A stretch of DNA of 64,000 bases, from NCBI RefSeq assembly GCF_011046735.1, contig NZ_CP049258.1:3428001-3492000 (forward strand), in the 5' to 3' direction. This document shows, piece after piece, positions 1-7,672 of the stretch; the stretch's first letter is position 1, and every line of letters starts with the position of its first letter. The position numbers and the translations under genes are program-made. The notes beneath the pieces are model-generated. The model had not been told where the DNA came from and did not search any database. It saw nothing but the letters and a program-made list of their open reading frames with translations. The stretch is from Nordella sp. HKS 07 (GTDB lineage Bacteria; Pseudomonadota; Alphaproteobacteria; Rhizobiales; Aestuariivirgaceae).

Positions 1-1
1 G

Positions 2-1201
2 CGCAACGAAGCCCGGGGGCCGCTCGACGGCATTCCCGTCGCCGTGAAGGATCTGATCGACACGACGCCGGCCAGATGCCGCGCCGGCCTCCCGCATCTC
101 GTTCACTACCGGCCCCAGCGCGATGCCGATGCCGTGACGCTGTTGCGCCAAGCGGGCGCGGTGGTCGTCGGCGTCCTCGAGACCGACGCTGGCGCCTTCG
201 GTACGCGCACGCCCCAAGTGATCAACCCGATCGCGCCCGGCCTTATTGCCGGCGGATCGAGCGGCGGCGCGGGGGCGGCGGTCTGCGCCGGGCTCGCTTA
301 TGGTGCGATCGGCACTGATACCGGCGGCAGCATCCGCATTCCGGCCGCGTGTTGCTCGGTGTTGGGATTCAAGCCGACATGGGGAAGGGTGAGCGCGCAT
401 GGGGTCCGCCCGCTGGCCCAATCCTGCGACCATGTCGGGCCTCTGGCACGCACTGTCGCGGATCTGCAGGCGATTCAGGCCGTGCTCGATCCGCTGCCCA
501 GGGAGGTGTTTGAGACGCCGACGCGTCTGCGGATCGGCGTTTCACCCGATTATTTCGGCGACGCCGATCCGCTCGTGGCAGAGGCCATGGCTCTTGTCGT
601 GTCTGCGCTCACCAGAGCGCGTCACTCGGTCCGCGAGGTGCGGATGCCGCTTCCGGACGCCATCATGGGTTCGCATATGGTCACCGTCACGCGGGAAGCG
701 GCCAAGTATCACACGGAGCAGTTTCCCGGCCTGTGGCAGGCGCATCCAGACATTGCCCGCGATGCGATAGAGTTTGGCCGCACTGTGAGCGATGCAGACT
801 ATGCCGTGGCACAGGCGCGGCGCCGGCAGGTTGCAGATGCCGTCGAAGGGCTGTTTTCGGGTCTCGATATACTGATCCTGCCGACCCTGCCGGTCGATGC
901 CCCGGATCGCGATGTCGAAACCGTCCGCCTGGATGGATGTGAGATATCTGTCCTCGAGGCCACGATCCGCTATACGGCGATGTTCAACCATACCGGCCAT
1001 CCGGTGGTGTCGATCCCGGCATCCCGACTGCCGGATGGCCGCGCGCTGAGTGTCCAGATCGTCGGCGCGCGCCACAACGATCAGAGGTTGCTCGCTATTG
1101 CGCGGCAGTTGGAGGATATATTGGCGGTGACCGTCGATTATGGGTCGCTGGCAAGAGCGGCGCAGATGAATGTCCGGCGCCTGCGCCGCCGTTATACTTG
1201 A
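2..1201 (+). CDS. Amidase signature family amidase (5' end outside window)
   Basis: Hydrolyses amides to carboxylic acid and ammonia; here it probably takes the amide made by the nitrile hydratase encoded just downstream. The reading frame is open from the window edge, so the N-terminus is missing. Amidase-signature residues are visible: the catalytic Lys in [12 protein letters not shown] (about residue 16 of the fragment), the Gly/Ser-rich stretch [11 protein letters not shown] with the cis-Ser, and the nucleophile region [12 protein letters not shown]. The stop codon sits inside the AGGAGG ribosome binding site of the alpha-subunit gene, so the genes are tightly linked. The family also contains GatA, but the nitrile hydratase context favours a catabolic amidase. 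Substrate range cannot be read from the sequence. Confidence 0.93.
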   Translation, partial: RNEARGPLDGIPVAVKDLIDTTPARCRAGLPHLVHYRPQRDADAVTLLRQAGAVVVGVLETDAGAFGTRTPQVINPIAPGLIAGGSSGGAGAAVCAGLAYGAIGTDTGGSIRIPAACCSVLGFKPTWGRVSAHGVRPLAQSCDHVGPLARTVADLQAIQAVLDPLPREVFETPTRLRIGVSPDYFGDADPLVAEAMALVVSALTRARHSVREVRMPLPDAIMGSHMVTVTREAAKYHTEQFPGLWQAHPDIARDAIEFGRTVSDADYAVAQARRRQVADAVEGLFSGLDILILPTLPVDAPDRDVETVRLDGCEISVLEATIRYTAMFNHTGHPVVSIPASRLPDGRALSVQIVGARHNDQRLLAIARQLEDILAVTVDYGSLARAAQMNVRRLRRRYT

Positions 1202-1212
1202 GGAGGCTACGC

Positions 1213-1827
1213 ATGCCGCACGATCACGATGACGCCGATCATGATCACGACCATGATCCCCTGGAGCAGGGCGCGAGCCTCAGAGTCAGGGCGCTCGAGG
1301 AATTGATGATCGCCAAGGGGCTGGTCGATCCGGCAGCTCTCGATCGTATAGTCGAATACTATGAGCGCGAGACAGGCCCGCGCAACGGCGCCAAGGTCGT
1401 CGCGCGGGCCTGGCTCGAGCCGGATTTCCACGACTGGCTGCTCCGTGACGGCACCGCCGCCATCCATTCCATGGGCTTCACGGGCTATCAGGGCGAGCAT
1501 ATGCGCGTGGTGGAGAACTCAGCGCGCGTGCACAATGTCATCGTCTGCACTCTGTGCTCCTGCTATCCCTGGCCGGTGCTTGGCCTGCCGCCCGCCTGGT
1601 ACAAGGGCGCCGCCTATCGCTCGCGCGTCGTGCGCGAGCCGCGCGCCGTCCTGAAAGAGTTTGGTCTCGAGTTCGGCACGGATGTCGAGATCAAGGTCTG
1701 GGATTCGACCGCCGAGATTCGCTACATGGTGCTCCCTCAGCGCCCGGCCAATACGGAAACATTCACCTCCGATCAGCTCGCTACCCTCGTCACCCGCGAC
1801 GGCATGATCGGAACCGCACTTCTGTAG
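1213..1827 (+). CDS. nthA: Nitrile hydratase alpha subunit, cobalt type
   Basis: Metal-binding subunit of nitrile hydratase, which hydrates nitriles to amides in the cytoplasm as an alpha-beta heteromer. The claw motif VCTLCSC gives Cys112, Cys115 and Cys117. A Thr at the third position is the established signature of cobalt enzymes (iron enzymes have Ser). The conserved [10 protein letters not shown] follows. The 204-residue length is normal. The start at 1213 is set by AGGAGG at 1201-1206; an in-frame start at 1198 would overlap that site. The first 15 residues are unusual, [15 protein letters not shown], a His/Asp run that could bind cobalt. The beta-subunit gene starts 11 bases after the stop. 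Confidence 0.97.
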   Translation: MPHDHDDADHDHDHDPLEQGASLRVRALEELMIAKGLVDPAALDRIVEYYERETGPRNGAKVVARAWLEPDFHDWLLRDGTAAIHSMGFTGYQGEHMRVVENSARVHNVIVCTLCSCYPWPVLGLPPAWYKGAAYRSRVVREPRAVLKEFGLEFGTDVEIKVWDSTAEIRYMVLPQRPANTETFTSDQLATLVTRDGMIGTALL

Positions 1828-1838
1828 GAGGTCTATCC

Positions 1839-2507
1839 ATGGACGGAATACATGATCTGGGCGGAATGCATGGTTTCGGCCCGGTCCCGATCAAAAAAGG
1901 CGACTATGTGTTCAAGGCGGATTGGCAGCGTCGCGCTTTCGCGCTCGCGGAGATTCTGGCCGGACCCGCGCATTATGGCGCCGACCAGCACCGGCAGGCG
2001 ATCGAGCGAATGCCGGCAGTCGATTATCTGCGGCTCGATTATTTCGAGAAATGGATGGTCGCCACCGAAGCCTTGCTGATCGAGGCCGGCCTCGTGAATG
2101 CGGAGGAGCTGCGCACCGGACGCAAGCTGTTCGATGTCGATCTCTCTCGCCACAGGAAGATCGGTCCGGAAAATCTCATCTCCGCCGTCAAATCCGGTGC
2201 GGAGCTGAGCTTTCCCGACGACACGCGCAAGCCGCACTTCGCGTTGGGCGACCGGGTTCGTATGTTGACGGATTCGCCCGCCGGCCACACGCGGTCGCCG
2301 CGATACTTGCGCGGCAGAACGGGTGAGATCGTCGCCGGTCATGGCGTATTCCAGTTCGCCGATGCAATGGCCGCGGGCAGGGGGGCGGAGCCGCAGCATT
2401 GCTACACCGTCGCTTTCACGGCGCGGGAAGTCTGGGGACGGAGCGCCGAAGAGGCCCAGGACATGATTCACGCAGATATGTGGGAGAGCTATCTTGAGCC
2501 AGCTTGA
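1839..2507 (+). CDS. nthB: Nitrile hydratase beta subunit
   Basis: Second subunit of nitrile hydratase; it packs around the alpha-subunit metal site and forms the substrate channel. The N-terminus MDGIHDLGGMHGFGPV is diagnostic of the family, and the C-terminal SH3-like part holds the usual GDRVRM and HTRSPRYLRG segments with the Arg that contacts the oxidised cysteines. 222 residues is a normal length. TAGGAGG at 1825-1831 sits in the right place and overlaps the alpha stop. The last 14 bases overlap the activator gene, so all three are co-translated. In cobalt-type clusters the activator commonly follows the beta gene, as here. Confidence 0.97.
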   Translation: MDGIHDLGGMHGFGPVPIKKGDYVFKADWQRRAFALAEILAGPAHYGADQHRQAIERMPAVDYLRLDYFEKWMVATEALLIEAGLVNAEELRTGRKLFDVDLSRHRKIGPENLISAVKSGAELSFPDDTRKPHFALGDRVRMLTDSPAGHTRSPRYLRGRTGEIVAGHGVFQFADAMAAGRGAEPQHCYTVAFTAREVWGRSAEEAQDMIHADMWESYLEPA

Positions 2508-2874
2508 AGACTGTCGCCCGGCATTCGAAGACCGTTTGCCACGTCACGGGAATTCCCCCTTGTTCCAGGCCCCTTGGCAGGCGCGGATCTTCGCGCTCAT
2601 CGTCGAGTCGGTGAAGGCCGGTCATTTTCCGTGGACCGATTTCCAGTCCCGGCTGGTCGCGGCACTCGCGCGCAATGATGACTCGGGTCAAAGCGCGAGC
2701 GATGAGCTCATCGAAAGATACTACTTCGATGCCTGGCTGGAAGCGGCGGAAGAAACGCTTCTGTCACTTGGCCTGATCACGGCCGGAGAAGTCGACCTGC
2801 AGATCGAAAATGTGCGTGCCGTGGTCGACAATATCCGCAGCGCTCAGCAGCCTCTGGCCTTCATCCACAAATGA
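2494..2874 (+). CDS. Nitrile hydratase accessory (activator) protein
   Basis: Small protein of 126 residues resembling the nitrile hydratase activator / P14K group, which in cobalt enzymes helps insert the metal by subunit exchange with alpha. The fold is related to the beta-subunit N-terminus, and segments such as PLFQAPWQARIFALIV and YYFDAWLEAAEETLL fit that group. The start is TTG at 2494, inside the 3' end of nthB (14-base overlap) and preceded by GGGAGAG. It is the last gene of the operon; a long hairpin follows at 2905-2951. Assignment rests on both sequence pattern and position. Confidence 0.9.
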   Translation: MSQLEDCRPAFEDRLPRHGNSPLFQAPWQARIFALIVESVKAGHFPWTDFQSRLVAALARNDDSGQSASDELIERYYFDAWLEAAEETLLSLGLITAGEVDLQIENVRAVVDNIRSAQQPLAFIHK

Positions 2875-2904
2875 TGAAGGTCAGTCCTCTTTCAATTGTT
2901 CACA

Positions 2905-2951
2905 GATCACGATCATTTCAGGTCGGTCGACCTGAAATGATTAACGTGATC
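2905..2951. repeat. Nested inverted repeat between convergent genes (probable bidirectional terminator)
   Basis: A perfect 13-base arm ATCATTTCAGGTC (2912-2924) is repeated inverted at 2929-2941 around a GGTC loop, and the outer GATCACG (2905-2911) pairs with CGTGATC (2945-2951) after a three-base bulge. It lies between the nitrile hydratase operon and the convergent LysR gene. There is no T-run, so either transcription end-point formation or a palindromic intergenic repeat is possible. Its layout resembles the palindrome at 12013-12063. Confidence 0.7.
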
Positions 2952-3006
2952 GAACTCTTATAATTGGCGCGTGATCGGACGGAAAACCGGAGGCCACTTT
3001 TCCAGA

Positions 3007-3912
3007 TCACGCGCTGGCCATAGCCATGAGCAGGTCGTAAAATTTCATTTCAGCGGGCGTGCGCGCGGCGGATTTCCGCCTGATCACCTCATAGGTCGAC
3101 TCATAGGCATAGAGCTCCGGCAGCAATGAGCGCATCTGCTTCTTCGCGGTCCATTGCTCGGCATAGTGGATCGGGAGAAAGGCCAGATACTGTCCGGACA
3201 GGATGAGATGGGCGAGGCCCTCGATGCTGTGGGCGCGGGCCGTGAATTTGAGATTGCGCTCATTTTCGGGCAATTGATCGGCCGAGACATAGCCGCGCTG
3301 GGCATGCTCGGCGGCCTCGATGCCCGCGAGGTCGATCTTGTCGGGCGCCAGTCTGTAGAGCGGATGCTTCTTGCCGCAGAAGAGTTCCATCCGCGAGGTG
3401 AATATCGGCGCATAGCTGAGCTGCGACAGCCGGCGTGGAAAGAAGCCGATGCCCATATGGGCCTGGGCGCCGAGGACCATCTCCTCGAGCTTGTTCGGCG
3501 GCGCCACATGCACGGTGAAGTCGACGGAGTGATTGAGCTTGCCGAAACGCTCGATCGCCTCGCCGAGCTGGAATTTGCGATGGAAGACGGCATTGTCGAT
3601 GATGGCAATCTGCAGTTCGCCGACAAGCTTGTCGTGGCCCAGCGCCACGCTGCGAAAATCCTCGATATGATTGAAGAGGGCATTGGTGGCGTCATAGACG
3701 CGCTGGCCGTCCTCGGTGAGCGCGAAACCGCCGCGTCCGCGCTGGCAGAGCGACAGGCCGAGCCGGGTCTCGAGGTTCTTGATGTGAATGCTGATCGTCG
3801 CCTGGCTGACATTCAATTCGGTCTGAGCCAGAGCGAAGCCTCCGCTGCGTGCCACCGTCATGAACACGTGCAGGAGCTTGAGGTCGACATTGCTGATGTT
3901 TGGGATGGTCAT
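3007..3912 (-). CDS. LysR family transcriptional regulator
   Basis: 301-residue DNA-binding regulator. The N-terminal winged helix (about residues 9-67) shows LKLLHVFMTVARSGGFALAQ and the recognition helix NVSQATISIHIKNLETRLG, followed by the usual LysR effector-binding domain. The start at 3912 (MTIPNISNVDL) is chosen because longer readings run into the neighbouring gene region. It is divergent from the carbamoylase gene at 4022 and convergent with the nitrile hydratase operon, so by the common LysR arrangement it most likely controls the carbamoylase and itself. The inducer is unknown. Confidence 0.93.
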   Translation of the reverse strand: MTIPNISNVDLKLLHVFMTVARSGGFALAQTELNVSQATISIHIKNLETRLGLSLCQRGRGGFALTEDGQRVYDATNALFNHIEDFRSVALGHDKLVGELQIAIIDNAVFHRKFQLGEAIERFGKLNHSVDFTVHVAPPNKLEEMVLGAQAHMGIGFFPRRLSQLSYAPIFTSRMELFCGKKHPLYRLAPDKIDLAGIEAAEHAQRGYVSADQLPENERNLKFTARAHSIEGLAHLILSGQYLAFLPIHYAEQWTAKKQMRSLLPELYAYESTYEVIRRKSAARTPAEMKFYDLLMAMASA

Positions 3913-3938
3913 CGCCGGACAGTCACTTAGATAAAGCT

Positions 3939-3960
3939 CAAAGCGAATATTGTTGCTTTT
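3939..3960. promoter_or_regulatory. Candidate LysR operator in the divergent intergenic region
   Basis: The 109-base region between the LysR start and the carbamoylase start contains AAAGC (3940-3944), ten bases, then GCTTT (3955-3959), an AT-rich interrupted dyad with the T-N11-A character typical of LysR boxes. No other dyad of this quality was noticed between the two genes. Inferred from position and symmetry only. Confidence 0.4.
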
Positions 3961-4021
3961 GAATAGGTCAACATAGCGGGTTCTGCAAGAAGCTCGGCGG
4001 TGTGACTTATTGGGGCAACGG

Positions 4022-5269
4022 ATGGACACCGGCAGGGCAAACAGCATCGAGATCGATATCGAGCGTCTTTGGCGCGATCTCGACGCATCGGCGCTGATCG
4101 GACCAGGCAGGGCCGGCGGTCTCAGGCGCCTGGCCTTGACCGATGAGGACAAAGCCATGCGCGACGTCTTCGTGGCATGGTGCGAAAGCGCCGGCTGCCA
4201 AGTGCGTGTGGATGCCGTGGGCAATATCTTCGCGCGCCGGGGAGGTCTCGACGATACCTTGCCCGCGATTCTGATCGGGAGCCATCTCGACACCCAGATC
4301 GCCGGTGGGCGTTATGACGGCATATTGGGTGTGCTCGCCGGGCTCGAAATCATCCGGACATTGAACGATCACGGTGTCGTCACCAGGCGGCCGATCGAGC
4401 TCGTGACCTGGACGAATGAAGAGGGGGTCCGCTTCCAGCCCCCGATGATGGGATCGGGAGCCTTCACGGGCGCGCATGACGTGGCCTGGGTTCATGCCCA
4501 GCTGGATGACGATCGCAAGATTTTCGCGGAAGAGCTCTCCCGGATCGGTTATCTGCGATCGGCACAGCCGCTGCCTGAGCACTATGACTCCTATTTCGAG
4601 CTTCATATTGAGCAAGGCGAGACACTCGATGCCGAGGGCCTGCATGTCGGGATCGTGACTGGTGGCTTTAGAACCTTCGGAACGGAGCTGCGTGTGACAG
4701 GCGAGAATGCGCATTCGGGGCCGACCCCCATGCGCAGGCGCAGCAATGCCCTGGTGGGCGCCTCGTTGCTGATCGCCAGGCTGAACGATATCGGCTGGAC
4801 ATTCGAGCCGGAAGGACGCACGACCTGCTCGCGGCTGCTGATCGAGCCGAACCGATACGGCATCATCCCGCATTCAGCCAAGCTGACGGTGGATATGCGC
4901 CATCCGGATGATGAGAAGGCCAGGGAGATGTACCAGGAGTTTCTCGACTTCGTGCCGCTTGCGGCCAGGAAGGCGAATGTCGGCATAGAGATCGCGAAAG
5001 AGTGGAGCTTCGGGGACGTCGTTTTCGACAGCAGGCTGATCAATCTTGTGCGCAGCGTGGCGGCCGATCTCGGCGTCTCGCATCGCCATCTGCTGAGCGC
5101 TGCCAGCCATGACGCCTACAATGTCGCGAAGGTGATTCCGACTGTCATGATCTTCACACCGTGCCGGGAGGGCATAAGCCACAACGAGAAGGAGCATATC
5201 GAGCCCTCCTACACCGCGCCGGGTGTCAATGTCCTGCTCAACGCCGTATTGCGCCGCGCCAATGCATGA
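4022..5269 (+). CDS. Zn-dependent N-carbamoyl-amino-acid hydrolase / hydantoinase family (M20)
   Basis: Metallo-amidohydrolase of the allantoate amidohydrolase / L-carbamoylase group, which hydrolyses ureido or carbamoyl compounds to amino acid, CO2 and ammonia. Metal ligands are visible in order: GSHLDTQIAGGRYDG (His, Asp), TNEEGVRF (Glu pair), ELHIEQG (His) and SHNEKEHIE near the C-terminus (His). The central lid domain follows the usual pattern with GENAHSGPTPM. The 415-residue length is normal for the family. ATG 4022 is preferred over TTG 4010. Divergent from the LysR gene, which probably regulates it. Exact substrate (carbamoyl amino acid, ureidopropionate or allantoate) cannot be told by eye. 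Confidence 0.92.
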   Translation: MDTGRANSIEIDIERLWRDLDASALIGPGRAGGLRRLALTDEDKAMRDVFVAWCESAGCQVRVDAVGNIFARRGGLDDTLPAILIGSHLDTQIAGGRYDGILGVLAGLEIIRTLNDHGVVTRRPIELVTWTNEEGVRFQPPMMGSGAFTGAHDVAWVHAQLDDDRKIFAEELSRIGYLRSAQPLPEHYDSYFELHIEQGETLDAEGLHVGIVTGGFRTFGTELRVTGENAHSGPTPMRRRSNALVGASLLIARLNDIGWTFEPEGRTTCSRLLIEPNRYGIIPHSAKLTVDMRHPDDEKAREMYQEFLDFVPLAARKANVGIEIAKEWSFGDVVFDSRLINLVRSVAADLGVSHRHLLSAASHDAYNVAKVIPTVMIFTPCREGISHNEKEHIEPSYTAPGVNVLLNAVLRRANA

Positions 5270-5295
5270 AGAGTGCGCGGGGCAAAGCAATGATC

Positions 5296-5328
5296 GGGAA
5301 CCAAGATGCTCCATGAGGAGTTGTTCCC
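5296..5328 (+). terminator. Hairpin after the carbamoylase gene
   Basis: GGGAAC (5296-5301) pairs with GTTCCC (5323-5328), with an inner CTCC/GGAG stem around ATGA. It lies 27 bases after the carbamoylase stop and before the tiny ORF at 5356. No T-run follows, so this is a possible terminator or transcript-stabilising hairpin. A GGAAC/GTT pair is present but with a 21-base gap, too wide for an EcfG promoter. Confidence 0.4.
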
Positions 5329-5355
5329 CCAACTGAACTATCAAGGAATGGCTCC

Positions 5356-5439
5356 ATGTTTAAAGGTGGCTTGCTGTGGTTGATCGGAATCCCGCTGCCG
5401 GTGATCCTCGTCCTGTATTTTATGGGTTATCTTCACTGA
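5356..5439 (+). CDS. 27-residue single-span membrane peptide
   Basis: Tiny ORF with ATG preceded by AAGGA at 5343-5347, a well spaced ribosome binding site. The product begins MFKGGLLWLIGIPLPVILVL and ends FMGYLH: one hydrophobic helix spanning nearly its whole length, hence an inner-membrane peptide. Too short for normal gene calling. Similar tiny hydrophobic proteins are common in Hyphomicrobiales and often lack a function. The PIP-like kink GIPLP suggests a defined membrane topology. No neighbour suggests a specific partner. Confidence 0.6.
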   Translation: MFKGGLLWLIGIPLPVILVLYFMGYLH

Positions 5440-5603
5440 GCATCGGGCGGCTCTGAACTCGGACAGCGTTAACGGGTTCAAGAGTTGATGCATCCGGCCG
5501 GGACAATCTTCGTCCTCGCATCTTTCAATCTCCATTCATGCTGGTAATCTTCTGAAAGGCGACGCGGGTCGCCTTGTCGAATAACCGCATGAGGAGGTGT
5601 GCG

Positions 5604-6446
5604 ATGCTCGCACGAATGATTTGGTCCGCGCTGGCGCTCATCGGCATGTTCACATCACTCGCGGTCGCGGCGGAAACCGGGCAGTTAAGCTTCTCGGTGC
5701 GCGGCGAACCCGTCGCCAAGTTGAGCCTGGCCGAGATTAGAGAAAAGGTTCCCGCCTCCCGGATCACCGTCTGGGAACCGCATGAAGACAAGAACGTGAC
5801 CTATGAGGGCTTCGACATCGACAAGCTCCTTGCCGCCGTCTACGGGCATCGCTGGAAGCAGATCGACGAGATCTTGTTCACCTGCGTAGATGGTTATCAG
5901 CCGGTCCTGCCGGTGGATCGCTTCAGCAAGCATGCCGGCTATCTCGTCTATCGCCGTCTGGATCAGGAGGCGTTCAAGGTGCAGAATCGCTTCCAGAACG
6001 AAAGCGACGTGCCGCTCGGGCCCTTCTATCTTGTCTGGGACAATCTTCGTTCCGACGAGCTGCGTGCCGAGGGCGCCTCAGGCTGGCCGTATCAGGTTGT
6101 CGGCATGGATCTCGTCACCTTCGCCGACCGCTTTCCGAAATTGAGTCCGCCAGAAAACGCCTCGGAACAGGCGAAGAAAGGCTTCATTGCCTTTCGGGAG
6201 AACTGCATGGCCTGCCACACGATCAACGGGGAGGGCGGCGACAAGGCGCCTGAGCTCAATTACCCGATGAATGTGACCGAGTATCTGTCCGATGCGTGGA
6301 TCCGCAAATGGATGATGGATCCGCGCTCGGTCCGCTACAACGCGACCATGCCGGCCTTCGCCTCGCATCCGAAGCCGGACCTTCTGGCCGATGAAGTGCT
6401 CGCTTATCTGAAGGCGATGGCAGAGCGCAAACAGAAGCCCATGTAG
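5604..6446 (+). CDS. Exported c-type cytochrome fused to a molybdopterin-oxidoreductase-like domain
   Basis: Periplasmic redox protein of 280 residues. A signal peptide (MLARMIWSALALIGMFTSLAVA, about residues 1-23) is followed by a domain resembling the molybdopterin-binding fold of sulfite-oxidase-like proteins, with EILFTCVDGYQPVLP and GPFYLVWDN. A class I cytochrome c domain follows with the haem site CMACH (about residue 204) and a distal Met in NATMPAF. GAGGAGG at 5591-5597 fixes the start at 5604. The molybdopterin part is much shorter than a full enzyme and may not bind cofactor. It stands alone, convergent with the VUT transporter gene. The electron donor is unknown. Confidence 0.82.
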   Translation: MLARMIWSALALIGMFTSLAVAAETGQLSFSVRGEPVAKLSLAEIREKVPASRITVWEPHEDKNVTYEGFDIDKLLAAVYGHRWKQIDEILFTCVDGYQPVLPVDRFSKHAGYLVYRRLDQEAFKVQNRFQNESDVPLGPFYLVWDNLRSDELRAEGASGWPYQVVGMDLVTFADRFPKLSPPENASEQAKKGFIAFRENCMACHTINGEGGDKAPELNYPMNVTEYLSDAWIRKWMMDPRSVRYNATMPAFASHPKPDLLADEVLAYLKAMAERKQKPM

Positions 6447-6451
6447 GTCCG

Positions 6452-7021
6452 TCACGCCGCCGTCAGGCCGAGCCTCTCGTCCCGCCGTCTGAGCCAGGCG
6501 ATCACCGGCAGCGACAGCAGCACCATCCAGGCCTTGCCGATGACCTGACCTTCGAGGAAGGCGAGGCTGCCGAATGCGAGATATAGAAAGACCAGGCTGT
6601 CGATGACGAGGCCGATCGCGCTGCTCGCCGCCACCGCGAGCACCAGCCCCTTCCTCTGCAGGGGCGTATAGACGAGAAGATCGGCGGTCTCCGACAGGAG
6701 AAACGCCGCCGCCGAGGCGATGACGAGATGCGGCGGCGCAAAGACGGCCGAGAGCACCGCGCCGGCAATGATGCCGACCGCGGCCACCTTGACGCCGAGA
6801 CGGCGTTGAACGAGGTCGCGCAGCACCAGAGCGAGGCCGACCATCAGGACTCCGGATGGGGCAAGCACGCCGGGGGCCACCGGCAAAAGGCAGGGGCCGT
6901 TGGGCGCGCAGGTCGTCCCTACATGCAGGATGAGCCAGTTGGCGGCCGGAATGCACAAGGCGAAGGCGGTGAGGAAGATGAGCCCCTCGCGCCGCCGCAG
7001 TGCCTGGAGATGGTCCCGCAC
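6452..7021 (-). CDS. VUT family protein, probable queuosine-precursor transporter (YhhQ-like)
   Basis: Integral inner-membrane protein of 189 residues with about six hydrophobic segments; the motif region FLLSETADLLVYTPLQRKG is typical of the VUT/YhhQ family, whose members take up the queuosine precursors preQ0 or preQ1. The start is GTG 7021 with AAAGGGG upstream. It begins 14 bases after the queF stop on the same strand, so the two form a queuosine unit combining precursor reduction and uptake. Substrate assignment follows family knowledge plus this neighbour. Confidence 0.87.
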   Translation of the reverse strand: MRDHLQALRRREGLIFLTAFALCIPAANWLILHVGTTCAPNGPCLLPVAPGVLAPSGVLMVGLALVLRDLVQRRLGVKVAAVGIIAGAVLSAVFAPPHLVIASAAAFLLSETADLLVYTPLQRKGLVLAVAASSAIGLVIDSLVFLYLAFGSLAFLEGQVIGKAWMVLLSLPVIAWLRRRDERLGLTAA

Positions 7022-7035
7022 GTTATCTGCCCCTT

Positions 7036-7498
7036 TCAACCGCGACCGCGATAGGCGGCCACACCCTGATCCGGAATCCACAGGCCCTTCGGCGGGTCGC
7101 CGGTCTGCCAGAAGACGTCGATAGGGATGCCGCCGCGCGGATACCAATAGCCGCCGATCCTGAGCCAGATCGGCTTGGCCGCGTCGCAGAAGCGCTTCGC
7201 CACATAGACGGTGCAATGCTCATGGAAAGCGCCGTGATTGCGGAAGCTGTGCAGGAAGAGCTTCAGCGACTTCGACTCGACCAGAAGCTGGTCGGGCGCA
7301 TAGTCGATGACCAGATGGCCGAAATCGGGCTGTCCTGTCACCGGGCAGAGCGAGGTGAATTCGGGGCAGGTGAAGCGGGTGAGATAGAGCGTGCCAGCCT
7401 GTGGATTGGGCACGACGTCGAGCGCCGCTTCCTCGGGTGAGGCAGGTATGGCGGCGCTGCGTCCGAGCTGCGGCGCGGGGGGGCATTTCGCTCGTCAT
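7036..7498 (-). pseudogene. queF: NADPH-dependent 7-cyano-7-deazaguanine reductase, frameshifted near its start
   Basis: Reduces preQ0 to preQ1 in queuosine synthesis. From the segment [13 protein letters not shown] onward the frame is intact and shows the catalytic Cys in [17 protein letters not shown] and the later [18 protein letters not shown], characteristic of unimodal QueF. The expected N-terminus ([20 protein letters not shown]) is encoded from ATG 7498 but is in another frame: removing one base from the seven-base G run at 7477-7483 (C run on the coding strand) joins the parts into about 153 residues, the family length. Without the correction only a GTG at 7413 is available, giving 125 residues. 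Sequencing error, true mutation or slippage are all possible. Confidence 0.88.
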
Positions 7499-7672
7499 GA
7501 TCCATGCTCCATAGGGTGCACTGTGTCGGCCCTTTTTCTCACGCGTCGGCCGAGAAGTATACACGCTGAATGATGGCCCCTGATCAACGCCCTTGCCCGA
7601 TAACCCATTTCAGAATTCGGGATGCGGCGGCCGGCGCGCGGAATCGGTTCGCGAAGTGAGGCGATGCGCGAG

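Noticed and set aside
3007-4293. Extended LysR reading with a 428-codon frame
   Set aside because: The extra N-terminus covers the start of the divergent carbamoylase; the HTH begins normally at MTIPNISNVDL.
5297-5325. GGAAC and GTT before the 27-residue peptide as an EcfG promoter
   Set aside because: The spacing is 21 bases instead of 16-17; the bases are better explained as hairpin arms.
7499-7672. preQ1 riboswitch upstream of queF
   Set aside because: I looked for the compact preQ1 stem-loop with its A-rich tail on the minus strand and did not see it.
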